Origin: Paracoccus indicus
GTDB lineage: Bacteria; Pseudomonadota; Alphaproteobacteria; Rhodobacterales; Rhodobacteraceae
Direction: 5' to 3'
Assembly: GCF_003056335.1 (NCBI RefSeq)
Contig: NZ_PYWA01000005.1
Location: 248,001 to 312,000 of the forward strand
DNA length: 64,000 bases
In this document: positions 1 to 6,519 of the stretch, piece by piece
How the letters are laid out: every line of letters begins with the position of its first letter
Position numbering within the stretch: the stretch's first letter is position 1
The notes under the pieces: generated by a model
Database searches by the model: none
What the model was told of the DNA's origin: nothing
What the model saw: the letters and a program-made list of their open reading frames with translations, nothing else
Program-made: the position numbers and the translations under genes

Positions 1-809
1 GCACCAAGCGCATAGATCAGGTCGATCAGGCAGTCCGCCTGGTTGGTCGCGGCGAAATCGGCCGACTTGCCTGTCAGCACGGTGCCGATCTGGTTGTCGC
101 CCGCGGTCGCATTGGGCGCCGTGGGATAGGCCAGAAAGCCCTTCGGCTTGTCGATACCGTCGCCGCTGACGAAGGCCGCCGCCTCGGAACGGGCGAACTT
201 GTCGGCGATACGCTCGGCCAGCCAACCCTCGACGTCGAATGCCGCATCGTCCAGCAGGCGCTGGCTGGCCTTGGGCATGGCCGAAAGCTCGTGCACCGGG
301 ATGGAAATCCGCTCGATCCCACCCGAGGCACCCTCGACCGCCGCCGCTTCCGTGGCCCAGCCCGCACCCATGTCGCCCTTGTCGACCAGTACCTCATAGG
401 CGGCGCTTTCGATGGTCACGACATTGGCCAGACGGCGCATCGAGGAACCGCCCAGCAGCACCTGCTGAACCGATTCCGCCACCGTCGGCGCGGCCAGGAA
501 ACCACCGTCGCTGGCGACCGTCAGGCCCTTTTCCTCGATGGCCAGACCGCGCAGGCCGTCATCGTCGCCGCTGCGCAGATAGGCGTTGAACGCCTTCTGA
601 TGGGGCACCTCGACCTCGGCGGTTGCGGAAAGGGGGGCGCGGCCACGCAGGGCAGTCTTGCGATCGATCATGGTCATACGGTGTTCCTGTGCATTGAGTT
701 TGGTCTGGATGTCTTCGCGAAAGCCCTTGAGTTCATCGACGAACCCCAGCATGGCCCCGCGCAGATCGGCAGGCATGTCGCCGCCGCCTGCGGCTTTCAC
801 CTCGGTCAT
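1..809 (-). CDS. Major capsid protein of a gene transfer agent, HK97 gp5 type (3' end outside window)
   Basis: Forms the icosahedral head shell of the particle. The 269 visible codons, read leftward from the ATG at 809, begin MTEVKAAGGGDM and give an HK97-type capsid: a charged N-terminal segment (about residues 10-50) like the prohead delta domain, then the shell fold with stretches such as AAPTVAESVQQVLLGGSSMR and the GDGIDKPKGFL loop typical of the family. A strong ribosome site, GAGGAG, lies about 7 bases before the ATG. It follows the prohead protease by 117 bases, the usual GTA order (protease then capsid). The gene runs off the left edge, so its stop and the later tail genes are not seen. 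A tailed prophage would encode a similar protein; the whole gene order favours a GTA. Confidence 0.9.
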   Translation of the reverse strand, partial: MTEVKAAGGGDMPADLRGAMLGFVDELKGFREDIQTKLNAQEHRMTMIDRKTALRGRAPLSATAEVEVPHQKAFNAYLRSGDDDGLRGLAIEEKGLTVASDGGFLAAPTVAESVQQVLLGGSSMRRLANVVTIESAAYEVLVDKGDMGAGWATEAAAVEGASGGIERISIPVHELSAMPKASQRLLDDAAFDVEGWLAERIADKFARSEAAAFVSGDGIDKPKGFLAYPTAPNATAGDNQIGTVLTGKSADFAATNQADCLIDLIYALG

Positions 810-926
810 GGTCTTCTCCTCGTCATGATGATCAGGGCGCGACCGCCCCTTTTGCCGGACCGGGCCACCTGGGGCAGGGTCCGAACCCGAACGGAAGGCG
901 CGGCAGACGCGCTCCCCTGAAACGTG

Positions 927-1454
927 TCAGCCGCGCAGCGCGTTGGCGGCGGCTGTGAAAAGGGCTGCAACCTCGCGCAGATCGTCGGCATCCTTGCGGC
1001 CGACCTTGGCCTCGGGCAGCATCGGGAAGGTCACCAGCGACACCTCCCACAGCTCGACCTCGGTCAGGATGCGCGCGCCCTTCTGGCTGCGCTCGGCGCG
1101 GATGGTGCGATAGCCGATCGACAGCCCGTCGATCGCGCCCGCCTGGATCAGCGCCGCCGCCTCGCGGGCCTGAGCAACCTCGGGCAGCAGCCGGCCCTTG
1201 ACCCACAGGCCCGCGTCGTCTTCGCGGATCTCGTCCCAGACGCCGATGGGGCGGGTGGGGTCGTGCTGCCACAGCATCCGCACCTTGTCCCCCTTGCCCG
1301 CCAGCCGCGCCAAGGAGGCCGAGAACGCCCCTTTGGCGACCGCATCGCCGCCCTGATCGGTCAGGCCGAACAGACTGGCATAGCCCTCGATCACCTGTCC
1401 GTCGGACAGCACGGGCGCACCGCCCGCAAATTTCACTTCCAGCCCCGGAACCAT
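927..1454 (-). CDS. HK97-family prohead protease (GTA gp4 type)
   Basis: A 175-residue serine protease of peptidase family S78 that trims capsid subunits during head maturation. The candidate catalytic residues are visible: His64 in WQHDPTRPIG and Ser112 in IDGLSIGYRT, with the conserved ELWEVSLVTFPML block at residues 135-145. Length is normal for the family. The start codon (ATG at 1454) gives MVPGLEVKFAGG, close to the usual N-terminus. It lies 3 bases after the gp3.5-like gene and 117 bases before the capsid gene, so it is probably cotranscribed with both. The 117-base gap to the capsid holds no other gene that I can see. Confidence 0.9.
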   Translation of the reverse strand: MVPGLEVKFAGGAPVLSDGQVIEGYASLFGLTDQGGDAVAKGAFSASLARLAGKGDKVRMLWQHDPTRPIGVWDEIREDDAGLWVKGRLLPEVAQAREAAALIQAGAIDGLSIGYRTIRAERSQKGARILTEVELWEVSLVTFPMLPEAKVGRKDADDLREVAALFTAAANALRG

Positions 1455-1457
1455 CCT

Positions 1458-1688
1458 TCAGCCTCCTCTTGGTGCATAATCCAGTATCCCCTGGACGGCC
1501 TGCGTCAGGATCACGGCGACGACGCCATAGACGGTCATCCACAACCGTCGCTCCAGCCCCTCGATCATGGCCTCGATCCGCTCCAGCCGACGCTCGACCT
1601 GCCCGAACTGCAGCGCCATGATCCGTTCCTGCGCGTCGATCCGCTGGTCCTGCCACAGACCGTCCTTGACGAAACGAGAGCCCTCCAT
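1458..1688 (-). CDS. Small GTA head-formation protein, gp3.5-like
   Basis: A 76-residue protein beginning MEGSRFVKDG. The first half is charged and probably helical (VERRLERIEAMIEGLERRL, residues 29-47), followed by one hydrophobic segment (MTVYGVVAVILTQAVQGIL, about 49-67). A small protein of this shape between portal and protease is a feature of the Rhodobacter capsulatus GTA cluster (orfg3.5, RCAP_rcc01685 family), where it is needed for head formation. I chose the ATG at 1688, 4 bases after the portal stop codon, over a longer reading from 1742 that would overlap the portal gene. Assignment rests on position, size and topology; I could not run an alignment. Confidence 0.75.
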   Translation of the reverse strand: MEGSRFVKDGLWQDQRIDAQERIMALQFGQVERRLERIEAMIEGLERRLWMTVYGVVAVILTQAVQGILDYAPRGG

Positions 1689-1692
1689 CGGC

Positions 1693-2877
1693 TCACGCCC
1701 CGTCCATGGGCGGCAGACCCAGCAGACTGCGCTTTTCCGCATCCGTCAGGAAATCCGCCGCTGCGATCCGCGCCCACTGCTGGTTGCGATCCTCGGCCAG
1801 CGCCGGGATCTGGTCGGGGTCCGGGCGCAGTTCGACCTCCTCGCCCAGGTGTTCGGACAGCCACCACGCGACCGAGGCCGTTACCCGCGTCGTCAGCGGC
1901 AGCACTGTCAGGCGATAGAACGCCCGATGCGCCTCGGCGTAATTGGCATAGGTCGCGTCACCCGGGATCCCCAGCAGCATCGGCGGCACGCCGAAAGCCA
2001 GGGCTATTTCCCGCGCCGCCGACAGCTTGGTCTCGTGGAACTCCATGTCACTGGGGCTGAAGCCCATCGGGCGCCAATCCAAGCCCCCCTCCAGCAGCAT
2101 GGGCCGACCGGCGTTGCGCGCGCCTTGGTGGTTCATCTCGATCTCGCCCACCAGGCGATCATACTGATCCGCACTCAGCGTGCCCTGCCCGTCCATCCCC
2201 TTGTAGACGATGGCCCCGCTTGGCCGGGCCGCATTGTCCAGCAAGGCCTTCGACCAGGCCGAGGCGCTGTTGTGCACATCGAAAGCCACCGCCGCCGCCT
2301 GCATCGGCGACAGACCATAGTGGTCGTCGACCGGGTGGAAGCTCTTGATATGGCAGATCGGATCGGGGCTGCCCGTCATGTCGAAGCGGTGCTTGCGCCC
2401 GCCCACCGCATATTCATAGGCGACCGGCCAGCCATCCGCGCCGGGCACGATGGTCATCCGGTCCGACCGCAGCACATGCAACTCCTCGGGCAGACCCGCC
2501 TCTGTCAGCCCGACCGCTTCCAGATAGCCGTTGCCGGACAGCAGCATCTGCCCGAACAGCGCCTCCATCAGCTCGGCCCGCCCCTGCCCCGGATTGGGAC
2601 GGCGCAGCAGGTCGATCACCGGATGAACCTCGAACCGCTGATCGCGATTGGCGCAGATCAGCGGCACCGCCGCCGCCGCCTCGGCGATCAGCTTGACCGA
2701 CCGAAAGCCCACCGGATTGCCGACGAACCCGCCGCGCGTCAGGCTGCCCGTGTCCCGCGCCGACCAGACCGTCCGCCCTGCACCGCTGGCAAAAGCCACG
2801 ACCCGACCCGTGGCACTCGCCTTTCTCTCAGGCACGGTCTGGGGCTTGCCCTCCCGTGAAAACATCCGAAACGCCAT
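1693..2877 (-). CDS. Phage portal protein, HK97 family (GTA gp3 type)
   Basis: A 394-residue portal that would form the dodecameric ring through which DNA enters the head. Family landmarks include a membrane-free N-terminus, the AEAAAAVPLICANRDQ region (residues 65-80), a LLSGNGYLEAV motif near 115, HIKSFHPVDDHYGLSP near 180-195, and AFGVPPMLLGIPGDATYANY near 305-325. Length is typical. The start has a clear GGAGG site 7 bases upstream. It follows terminase after an 84-base gap that contains a strong hairpin with A/T runs on both sides, so its expression may not simply continue from the terminase gene. It is 4 bases from the gp3.5-like gene. Confidence 0.93.
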   Translation of the reverse strand: MAFRMFSREGKPQTVPERKASATGRVVAFASGAGRTVWSARDTGSLTRGGFVGNPVGFRSVKLIAEAAAAVPLICANRDQRFEVHPVIDLLRRPNPGQGRAELMEALFGQMLLSGNGYLEAVGLTEAGLPEELHVLRSDRMTIVPGADGWPVAYEYAVGGRKHRFDMTGSPDPICHIKSFHPVDDHYGLSPMQAAAVAFDVHNSASAWSKALLDNAARPSGAIVYKGMDGQGTLSADQYDRLVGEIEMNHQGARNAGRPMLLEGGLDWRPMGFSPSDMEFHETKLSAAREIALAFGVPPMLLGIPGDATYANYAEAHRAFYRLTVLPLTTRVTASVAWWLSEHLGEEVELRPDPDQIPALAEDRNQQWARIAAADFLTDAEKRSLLGLPPMDGA

Positions 2878-2900
2878 CTTCGCCTCCGTCGTTTGACATG

Positions 2901-2933
2901 AAAAAGGGCCGACCCGCAGGTCAGCCCCTTTTT
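2901..2933. terminator. Bidirectional terminator-like hairpin between terminase and portal genes
   Basis: A 9-base stem (2906-2914 with 2919-2927, one G-U pair) with a CGCA loop, flanked by five A on one side and five T on the other. Read on either strand it resembles an intrinsic terminator. It sits inside an otherwise codirectional gene cluster, 24 bases upstream of the portal start codon. Confidence 0.65.
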
Positions 2934-2961
2934 CCTCGTTCGATTACCCGCGGCCGTCCCG

Positions 2962-4377
2962 CTAGAGCCGCCGCATCTGCGGACGCCGCCAGCTTGCAGC
3001 CGGCTCGATCATCAGCTCGTGCATGGCCCAGACCATCGCATCCAGCCGGTCCGGACTGCCGCGCCCTTCGAAGCCGCGAACCGTCATCTGGCACATCTGA
3101 TCCTCAAGCGGGCCCAGACCGCCCTGCCGCGCGTGCCTGATGCGCCCCTGCTCATAGAGCGCGGCCACAGGCTCGGCCCGCAGCCCCTTGCCCCGCGACG
3201 CCCGCAGCGCCTTGAAGGGCACCAGGGGATCGATCTGCCGGATCACGCTTTCCACCATGTCGCCGCCCTGGTTGACCTCGACCACCAGACGCTCGGCCCC
3301 GTGGCGGTCCATCGCGGCAATCGCCGCCTTGGCCCAATCCGAAGGCCCGCCCCGGACGCTCGCATCCTCCAGCACATAGGCCTGCCAGTCGCGCGGCTCG
3401 CCCTGTGCCACGACGCCCGCCACGATGATCCCGCATTCGTCGCTGGCCTTCCCGTTCGTCACGGACGGGTCGACCGCCACGACGATGCGGTCCAGCCTGG
3501 GCAGCTGATCGACCCGCGCGCCTTCCACCATGGCGGTGGTCCACAGCGCACCTTCGACGTCGTCCAACAGCACCCCGTCCAGCTCCTGCCGCCCCAACCG
3601 CGTCCCGCCATAGCGGCTCTGGACCTCGGCCAGGAAACTCTCGGCCAGATAGGCGCGGTTCGCATCCGTCGGCGCATGGGTCACCACCGTCGAGGCGTTC
3701 CCCAGGATCCGCTTCAGCACACCCACGTTGCGCGGCGTCGTCGTGATCACCTGCTGGGGGTGCGCGCCAAGCCGCAACGCGAATTGCAGCATGTCCCAGA
3801 CATCCTCGGCCTTCTTCCACTTGGCCAACTCATCGACCCAGGCCGCATCGAACTGCGGGCCGCGCAGCGCCTCGGGCTCATGCGCGGAATAGACCGTCGC
3901 CGTCGCACCATTGGCCCAGACCAGCCTGCGCCGCCCGGCCTCCCAGACCGGACGGCGATCGGGGGGCGAACAGGCCAGGATGCCGCTTTCGCCAAAGACC
4001 ATCACCTCGCGGACCTGGTCGAAGGTTTCCCCGACCAGCGCCACGCGATGACATCGCCCCGGCCCATCGACGGTCGGCCCCTCGACCATCTGCCGCACCC
4101 ATTCCGACCCGGCGCGGGTCTTGCCCGCGCCGCGCCCACCCATGATCACCCAGCTCTTCCAGTCGCCCGCAGGGGGCAACTGGTGGGGCAAGGCCCAGAA
4201 TTCGAACAGCCACGGCAGGCTGCCCAAGGCGTTTTCCGACAGCCCGCCAAGGAAGGCCTCAACCTCCTCCGGCCCGGCGGAGGCAAGCCAGGCGGCGCCC
4301 GATCTCATCTCGTGCTGCGTCAAGGTCAAGGCAGCCTTCGGCGACCCCGCCCGCGATTTCTCTGCGAAGTTTGTCAA
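2962..4377 (-). CDS. Large terminase subunit, DNA-packaging ATPase/nuclease (GTA gp2 type)
   Basis: Packages DNA into the prohead. Walker A is GGRGAGKT at residues 80-87 and Walker B with the catalytic acid is AAWVDE (Asp182-Glu183); the coupling motif ITTTPRN follows near 220. The C-terminal half carries the RNase-H-like nuclease, starting at VVAVDPSVTNG. Size (471 residues) suits the family. The start used is TTG at 4377, because AAGGAACAAGG precedes it; an ATG at 4308 would remove 23 residues but has a poorer ribosome site. The 5' end overlaps the small-terminase gene by 119 bases (50 bases with the later start). The stop lies just before the terminator-like hairpin at 2901-2933. Confidence 0.92.
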   Translation of the reverse strand: MTNFAEKSRAGSPKAALTLTQHEMRSGAAWLASAGPEEVEAFLGGLSENALGSLPWLFEFWALPHQLPPAGDWKSWVIMGGRGAGKTRAGSEWVRQMVEGPTVDGPGRCHRVALVGETFDQVREVMVFGESGILACSPPDRRPVWEAGRRRLVWANGATATVYSAHEPEALRGPQFDAAWVDELAKWKKAEDVWDMLQFALRLGAHPQQVITTTPRNVGVLKRILGNASTVVTHAPTDANRAYLAESFLAEVQSRYGGTRLGRQELDGVLLDDVEGALWTTAMVEGARVDQLPRLDRIVVAVDPSVTNGKASDECGIIVAGVVAQGEPRDWQAYVLEDASVRGGPSDWAKAAIAAMDRHGAERLVVEVNQGGDMVESVIRQIDPLVPFKALRASRGKGLRAEPVAALYEQGRIRHARQGGLGPLEDQMCQMTVRGFEGRGSPDRLDAMVWAMHELMIEPAASWRRPQMRRL

Positions 4378-4666
4378 CCTTGTTCCTTTCCGCCATCAGC
4401 AACTGGACCGCCTCTCGGGCGGTCTTCGCGGTGTCCATGGCCTTCTTCAGCTTGGCGGGATCCAGATCCCCGGCCTTGGCCGATACAAGCTCGGCCTGGT
4501 GCCCCCGAAGGTCCTTGACGTAGTCCCAGAACAGCCACCGCAGGACCGAAATCTCGTCCTCGTCGGCGGTGATCTCGGGAAACCGCAGCTCTGCCTTTTC
4601 CGGCAGAGATCCGGCCACGAAAGGACCTTCGAGGGGCTTGCCCTCGCACCATTCCATATCATTCAT
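4259..4666 (-). CDS. Putative GTA small terminase / gp1-type protein
   Basis: A 135-residue acidic protein starting MNDMEWCEGKPLEGPF. It has no enzymatic motif that I recognise. The middle (residues 30-110) is rich in charged and aliphatic residues and probably helical, with a possible coiled coil in LKKAMDTAKTAREAVQLLMAERNKVDKLRRE. It occupies the orfg1 position immediately before large terminase, and orfg1 in R. capsulatus GTA has been assigned as the small terminase. The ribosome site before 4666 is weak. The frame stays open upstream to an ATG at 4762, which would add 32 residues and would place the start at the +1 position of the promoter at 4769-4797. Function is inferred mainly from position. 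Confidence 0.65.
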   Translation of the reverse strand: MNDMEWCEGKPLEGPFVAGSLPEKAELRFPEITADEDEISVLRWLFWDYVKDLRGHQAELVSAKAGDLDPAKLKKAMDTAKTAREAVQLLMAERNKVDKLRREIAGGVAEGCLDLDAARDEIGRRLACLRRAGGG

Positions 4667-4711
4667 GCAAACTGTCCCGCCCCGTGTCCTGTCCGCACGA
4701 GCCGAAAGACG

Positions 4712-4744
4712 AAAAAAGCGGCCCAAGGTTCCCCTTGGCCGCTT
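4712..4744 (-). terminator. Intrinsic terminator between trpF and the GTA genes
   Basis: On the minus strand an imperfect 12-base-pair stem (AAGCGGCC, a one-base bulge, AAGG; loop GGAA) is followed directly by TTTTTT. The shape is that of a textbook intrinsic terminator. It could end trpF transcription, whose stop is about 155 bases upstream, or act as an attenuator for the GTA transcript, because the probable promoter at 4769-4797 lies upstream of it. Confidence 0.8.
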
Positions 4745-4768
4745 GCCCATCTCTCCCAGCATGTAAAT

Positions 4769-4797
4769 GTTCTACCTTGGGCCGTTCGCAAAGTCAA
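4769..4797 (-). promoter_or_regulatory. Possible sigma-70 promoter for the GTA cluster
   Basis: Minus-strand TTGACT (4792-4797) and TAGAAC (4769-4774) are separated by 17 bases. The expected transcript start falls at or next to the ATG at 4762. The surrounding 4745-4860 is markedly AT-rich for this genome, as promoter regions often are. I see no second gene in the 4745-4897 gap. Confidence 0.45.
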
Positions 4798-4897
4798 TTG
4801 CTAAACCCATGATTGTGCATCTGGAGAAAATATCAATACAATAACAATACCTTAAATGCGCAACACCCTCTGCGCACGCCGCGCAACACCGGAGGTT

Positions 4898-5545
4898 TCA
4901 GGCGGCAACACCACCCGATGCCGCCGCAACGAAATCCGCAACAAGCTGCGATTCCTTGACGCCCGGCGCCGATTCTACGCCCGAGCTGACGTCGACGACC
5001 GGCGCACCGGTCAGCCGAACGGCTTCGGCGACATTGTCGGGCGTCAGACCGCCGGCCAGCATCCAAGGACGCAGCCAGTGCCGCCCGACCAGCAGCCGCC
5101 AATCAAAGGCCAAGCCGTTGCCGCCGGGCAGATCGGCACCCTTCGGCGGCTTGGCATCCACCAGCAGCATATCCGCAACCAGCCCATAGTCGGTCAGCGC
5201 GGGCAGATCGTCCGGCCCGCTGATCCCGACGGCCTTCATCACCGGCAGACCGGTCAAGGCCTTGACCTCGGTCACGCGGTCCGGCGTTTCGCTGCCATGC
5301 AGCTGGATGATGTCCAGCGGAACCTGTGCCAGCACGTCCTGCAGCAGGGCATCATCGGGGTTCACGAACAGACCGACCTGCGCCACCCCGACCGGAACCA
5401 GTTGCGACAGCTGCGCCGCCACCTTGGCGGTCACGGCGCGCGGAGATTTCGGAAAGAAGACAAAGCCCACGAAACGCGCCCCGGCATCGACGGCGGCATG
5501 CACATGCGCGGGCTGGCTCAACCCGCAGATCTTGACGTCAGCCAC
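4898..5545 (-). CDS. trpF: Phosphoribosylanthranilate isomerase
   Basis: Catalyses the third step of tryptophan synthesis from anthranilate, converting N-(5-phosphoribosyl)anthranilate to the carboxyphenylamino-deoxyribulose phosphate. The 215-residue (beta/alpha)8 barrel starts MADVKICGL (Cys7 is the general base in KICG) and contains the family motifs VGLFVN, IQLHGSE, LVDAK and MLAGGLTPDNV, where the aspartate of LVDAK is the catalytic acid. GTG at 5545 is chosen as the start because it lies 4 bases after the lapA stop and gives the exact family N-terminus. The order ihfB-lapA-trpF is conserved in related Rhodobacteraceae. Confidence 0.95.
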   Translation of the reverse strand: MADVKICGLSQPAHVHAAVDAGARFVGFVFFPKSPRAVTAKVAAQLSQLVPVGVAQVGLFVNPDDALLQDVLAQVPLDIIQLHGSETPDRVTEVKALTGLPVMKAVGISGPDDLPALTDYGLVADMLLVDAKPPKGADLPGGNGLAFDWRLLVGRHWLRPWMLAGGLTPDNVAEAVRLTGAPVVDVSSGVESAPGVKESQLVADFVAAASGGVAA

Positions 5546-5549
5546 GGAA

Positions 5550-5945
5550 TCAGCGCGCCGCGGGCAGCTGTGCCCGCCCAGGGGCCGGACGCTTGGCCGA
5601 GGGCTGCTCAAGGATCGCAAGCACGTCATCGCGCGGCGCCGCATGGCTTTCGCGCAGTTGCCCGACTTCATTCTCCAGCTGGACGACCTTGCGATCACGC
5701 TGGCGCGCCACCTTGCGGATCTTCGCTTCGCGCATCCACTCCCAGACCAGACCGGCCAGCATGCCAAGAGCGAAGGCGACAAAGATCACCAGGAACAGCG
5801 GCACCGCCACCAACCAAGTTCCGCCCAGGAACTGTCCCAGATTTGCCGGGAAAAGCGACAGGGTCACGATCTGCCGGTTCGCCAAGGCGACGGCGACCAG
5901 AACCAAGGCCAAGAAAGCCACGAAGATCAGACGGATGAAGCGCAT
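5550..5945 (-). CDS. lapA: LapA-domain (DUF1049) inner-membrane protein
   Basis: A 131-residue protein of the lipopolysaccharide assembly LapA family. It has two membrane helices (about residues 4-22 and 42-67), the conserved N-terminal RQIVTLSLFP element between them, and a charged helical cytoplasmic tail. In enterobacteria LapA works with LapB in controlling LpxC and LPS supply; that role here is by analogy. The tail after residue 100 is low in conservation and rich in Pro, Ala and Arg. It sits between ihfB and trpF, with 60 and 4 base gaps, in an apparent operon. Confidence 0.8.
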   Translation of the reverse strand: MRFIRLIFVAFLALVLVAVALANRQIVTLSLFPANLGQFLGGTWLVAVPLFLVIFVAFALGMLAGLVWEWMREAKIRKVARQRDRKVVQLENEVGQLRESHAAPRDDVLAILEQPSAKRPAPGRAQLPAAR

Positions 5946-6005
5946 GGGCGGTGTCCCTTGAATTGTCCCGCCCGGTTCGGCCAGGCTTGTCCCCTTTTAC
6001 GACGC

Positions 6006-6290
6006 TCAGGCGTCGCCGTTCAACCTGTCACGCAACAGCTTGCCGGTCTTGAAGAAGGGAACATGCTTCTCCTCGACCTCGACGGCCTCTCCGGTGCGCG
6101 GATTGCGCCCCACGCGGCTGTCGCGCTGCTTGACGGAAAATGCGCCAAAGCCGCGTAGTTCGACACGGTCGCCCCGTGCCATCGCGTCAATCACTTCCTC
6201 GAATACCGTATTCACGATCCGCTCGACATCACGACGGAACAGATGCGGGTTCTCGTCAGAGATCATCTGGATCAGTTCGGAACGGATCAT
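6006..6290 (-). CDS. ihfB: Integration host factor subunit beta
   Basis: A 94-residue DNA-bending protein of the HU/IHF family. [23 protein letters not shown] begins the dimer helix region, and [17 protein letters not shown] followed by [14 protein letters not shown] is the beta-arm with the intercalating proline. GGGAAGGT lies directly before the ATG at 6290, so I use this start rather than the in-frame codon at 6374. IHF commonly acts in phage and recombination processes as well as transcription. The 173-base leader upstream (6291-6463) contains a six-base-pair hairpin with a CAAC loop at 6345-6360 but no clear promoter. Confidence 0.95.
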   Translation of the reverse strand: MIRSELIQMISDENPHLFRRDVERIVNTVFEEVIDAMARGDRVELRGFGAFSVKQRDSRVGRNPRTGEAVEVEEKHVPFFKTGKLLRDRLNGDA

Positions 6291-6463
6291 ACCTTCCCCC
6301 AAATAGATGCGTCCTTGCCGCCGCATGGCGCCGGGAACCGCATAGGGGGTCAACACCCCCGTCAGCACGCTCAACGCGACACAGAAGTCACTGGTTTCAT
6401 AGCGTTGCCAGCTTTATCCCATTGGCGCAAGACGCATGAACGGGGCGCATGCATAACAGGCAT

Positions 6464-6496
6464 AAAAAAGCCCGCCCCGGATGAACCGGGGCGGGC
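6464..6496 (-). terminator. Intrinsic terminator of rpsA
   Basis: On the minus strand a perfect 11-base-pair GC stem (6470-6480 with 6486-6496) and a 5-base loop are followed by TTTTTT. It starts 24 bases beyond the rpsA stop codon, so rpsA and ihfB are probably separate transcripts. Confidence 0.9.
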
Positions 6497-6519
6497 GATC
6501 GTTCAGCCGTCAGGCTTTA

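Noticed and set aside
291..920. Long plus-strand frame opposite the capsid gene, and many similar frames opposite or overlapping large genes (for example 6481-8238, 45263-48124, 48308-50662)
   Set aside because: Composition is Arg/His/Gln/Pro-rich without any domain pattern, and each lies against a well-supported gene. Such shadow frames are expected at this GC content.
1..4666. Interpretation as an ordinary prophage
   Set aside because: Gene order and the gp3.5-like protein match GTA clusters and no integrase or repressor is visible. The left side is not in view, so this is a preference, not proof.
4667..4762. 32-residue N-terminal extension of the gp1-type protein from ATG 4762
   Set aside because: Kept out of the annotated gene because it encodes the terminator hairpin and has no ribosome site; discussed as a possible leaderless start in the findings.
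6000..6020. Dyad CGACGC-TCAG-GCGTCG at the ihfB stop as a terminator
   Set aside because: On the minus strand it is followed by TAAAAGG, not a T run, and lapA follows in the same direction.
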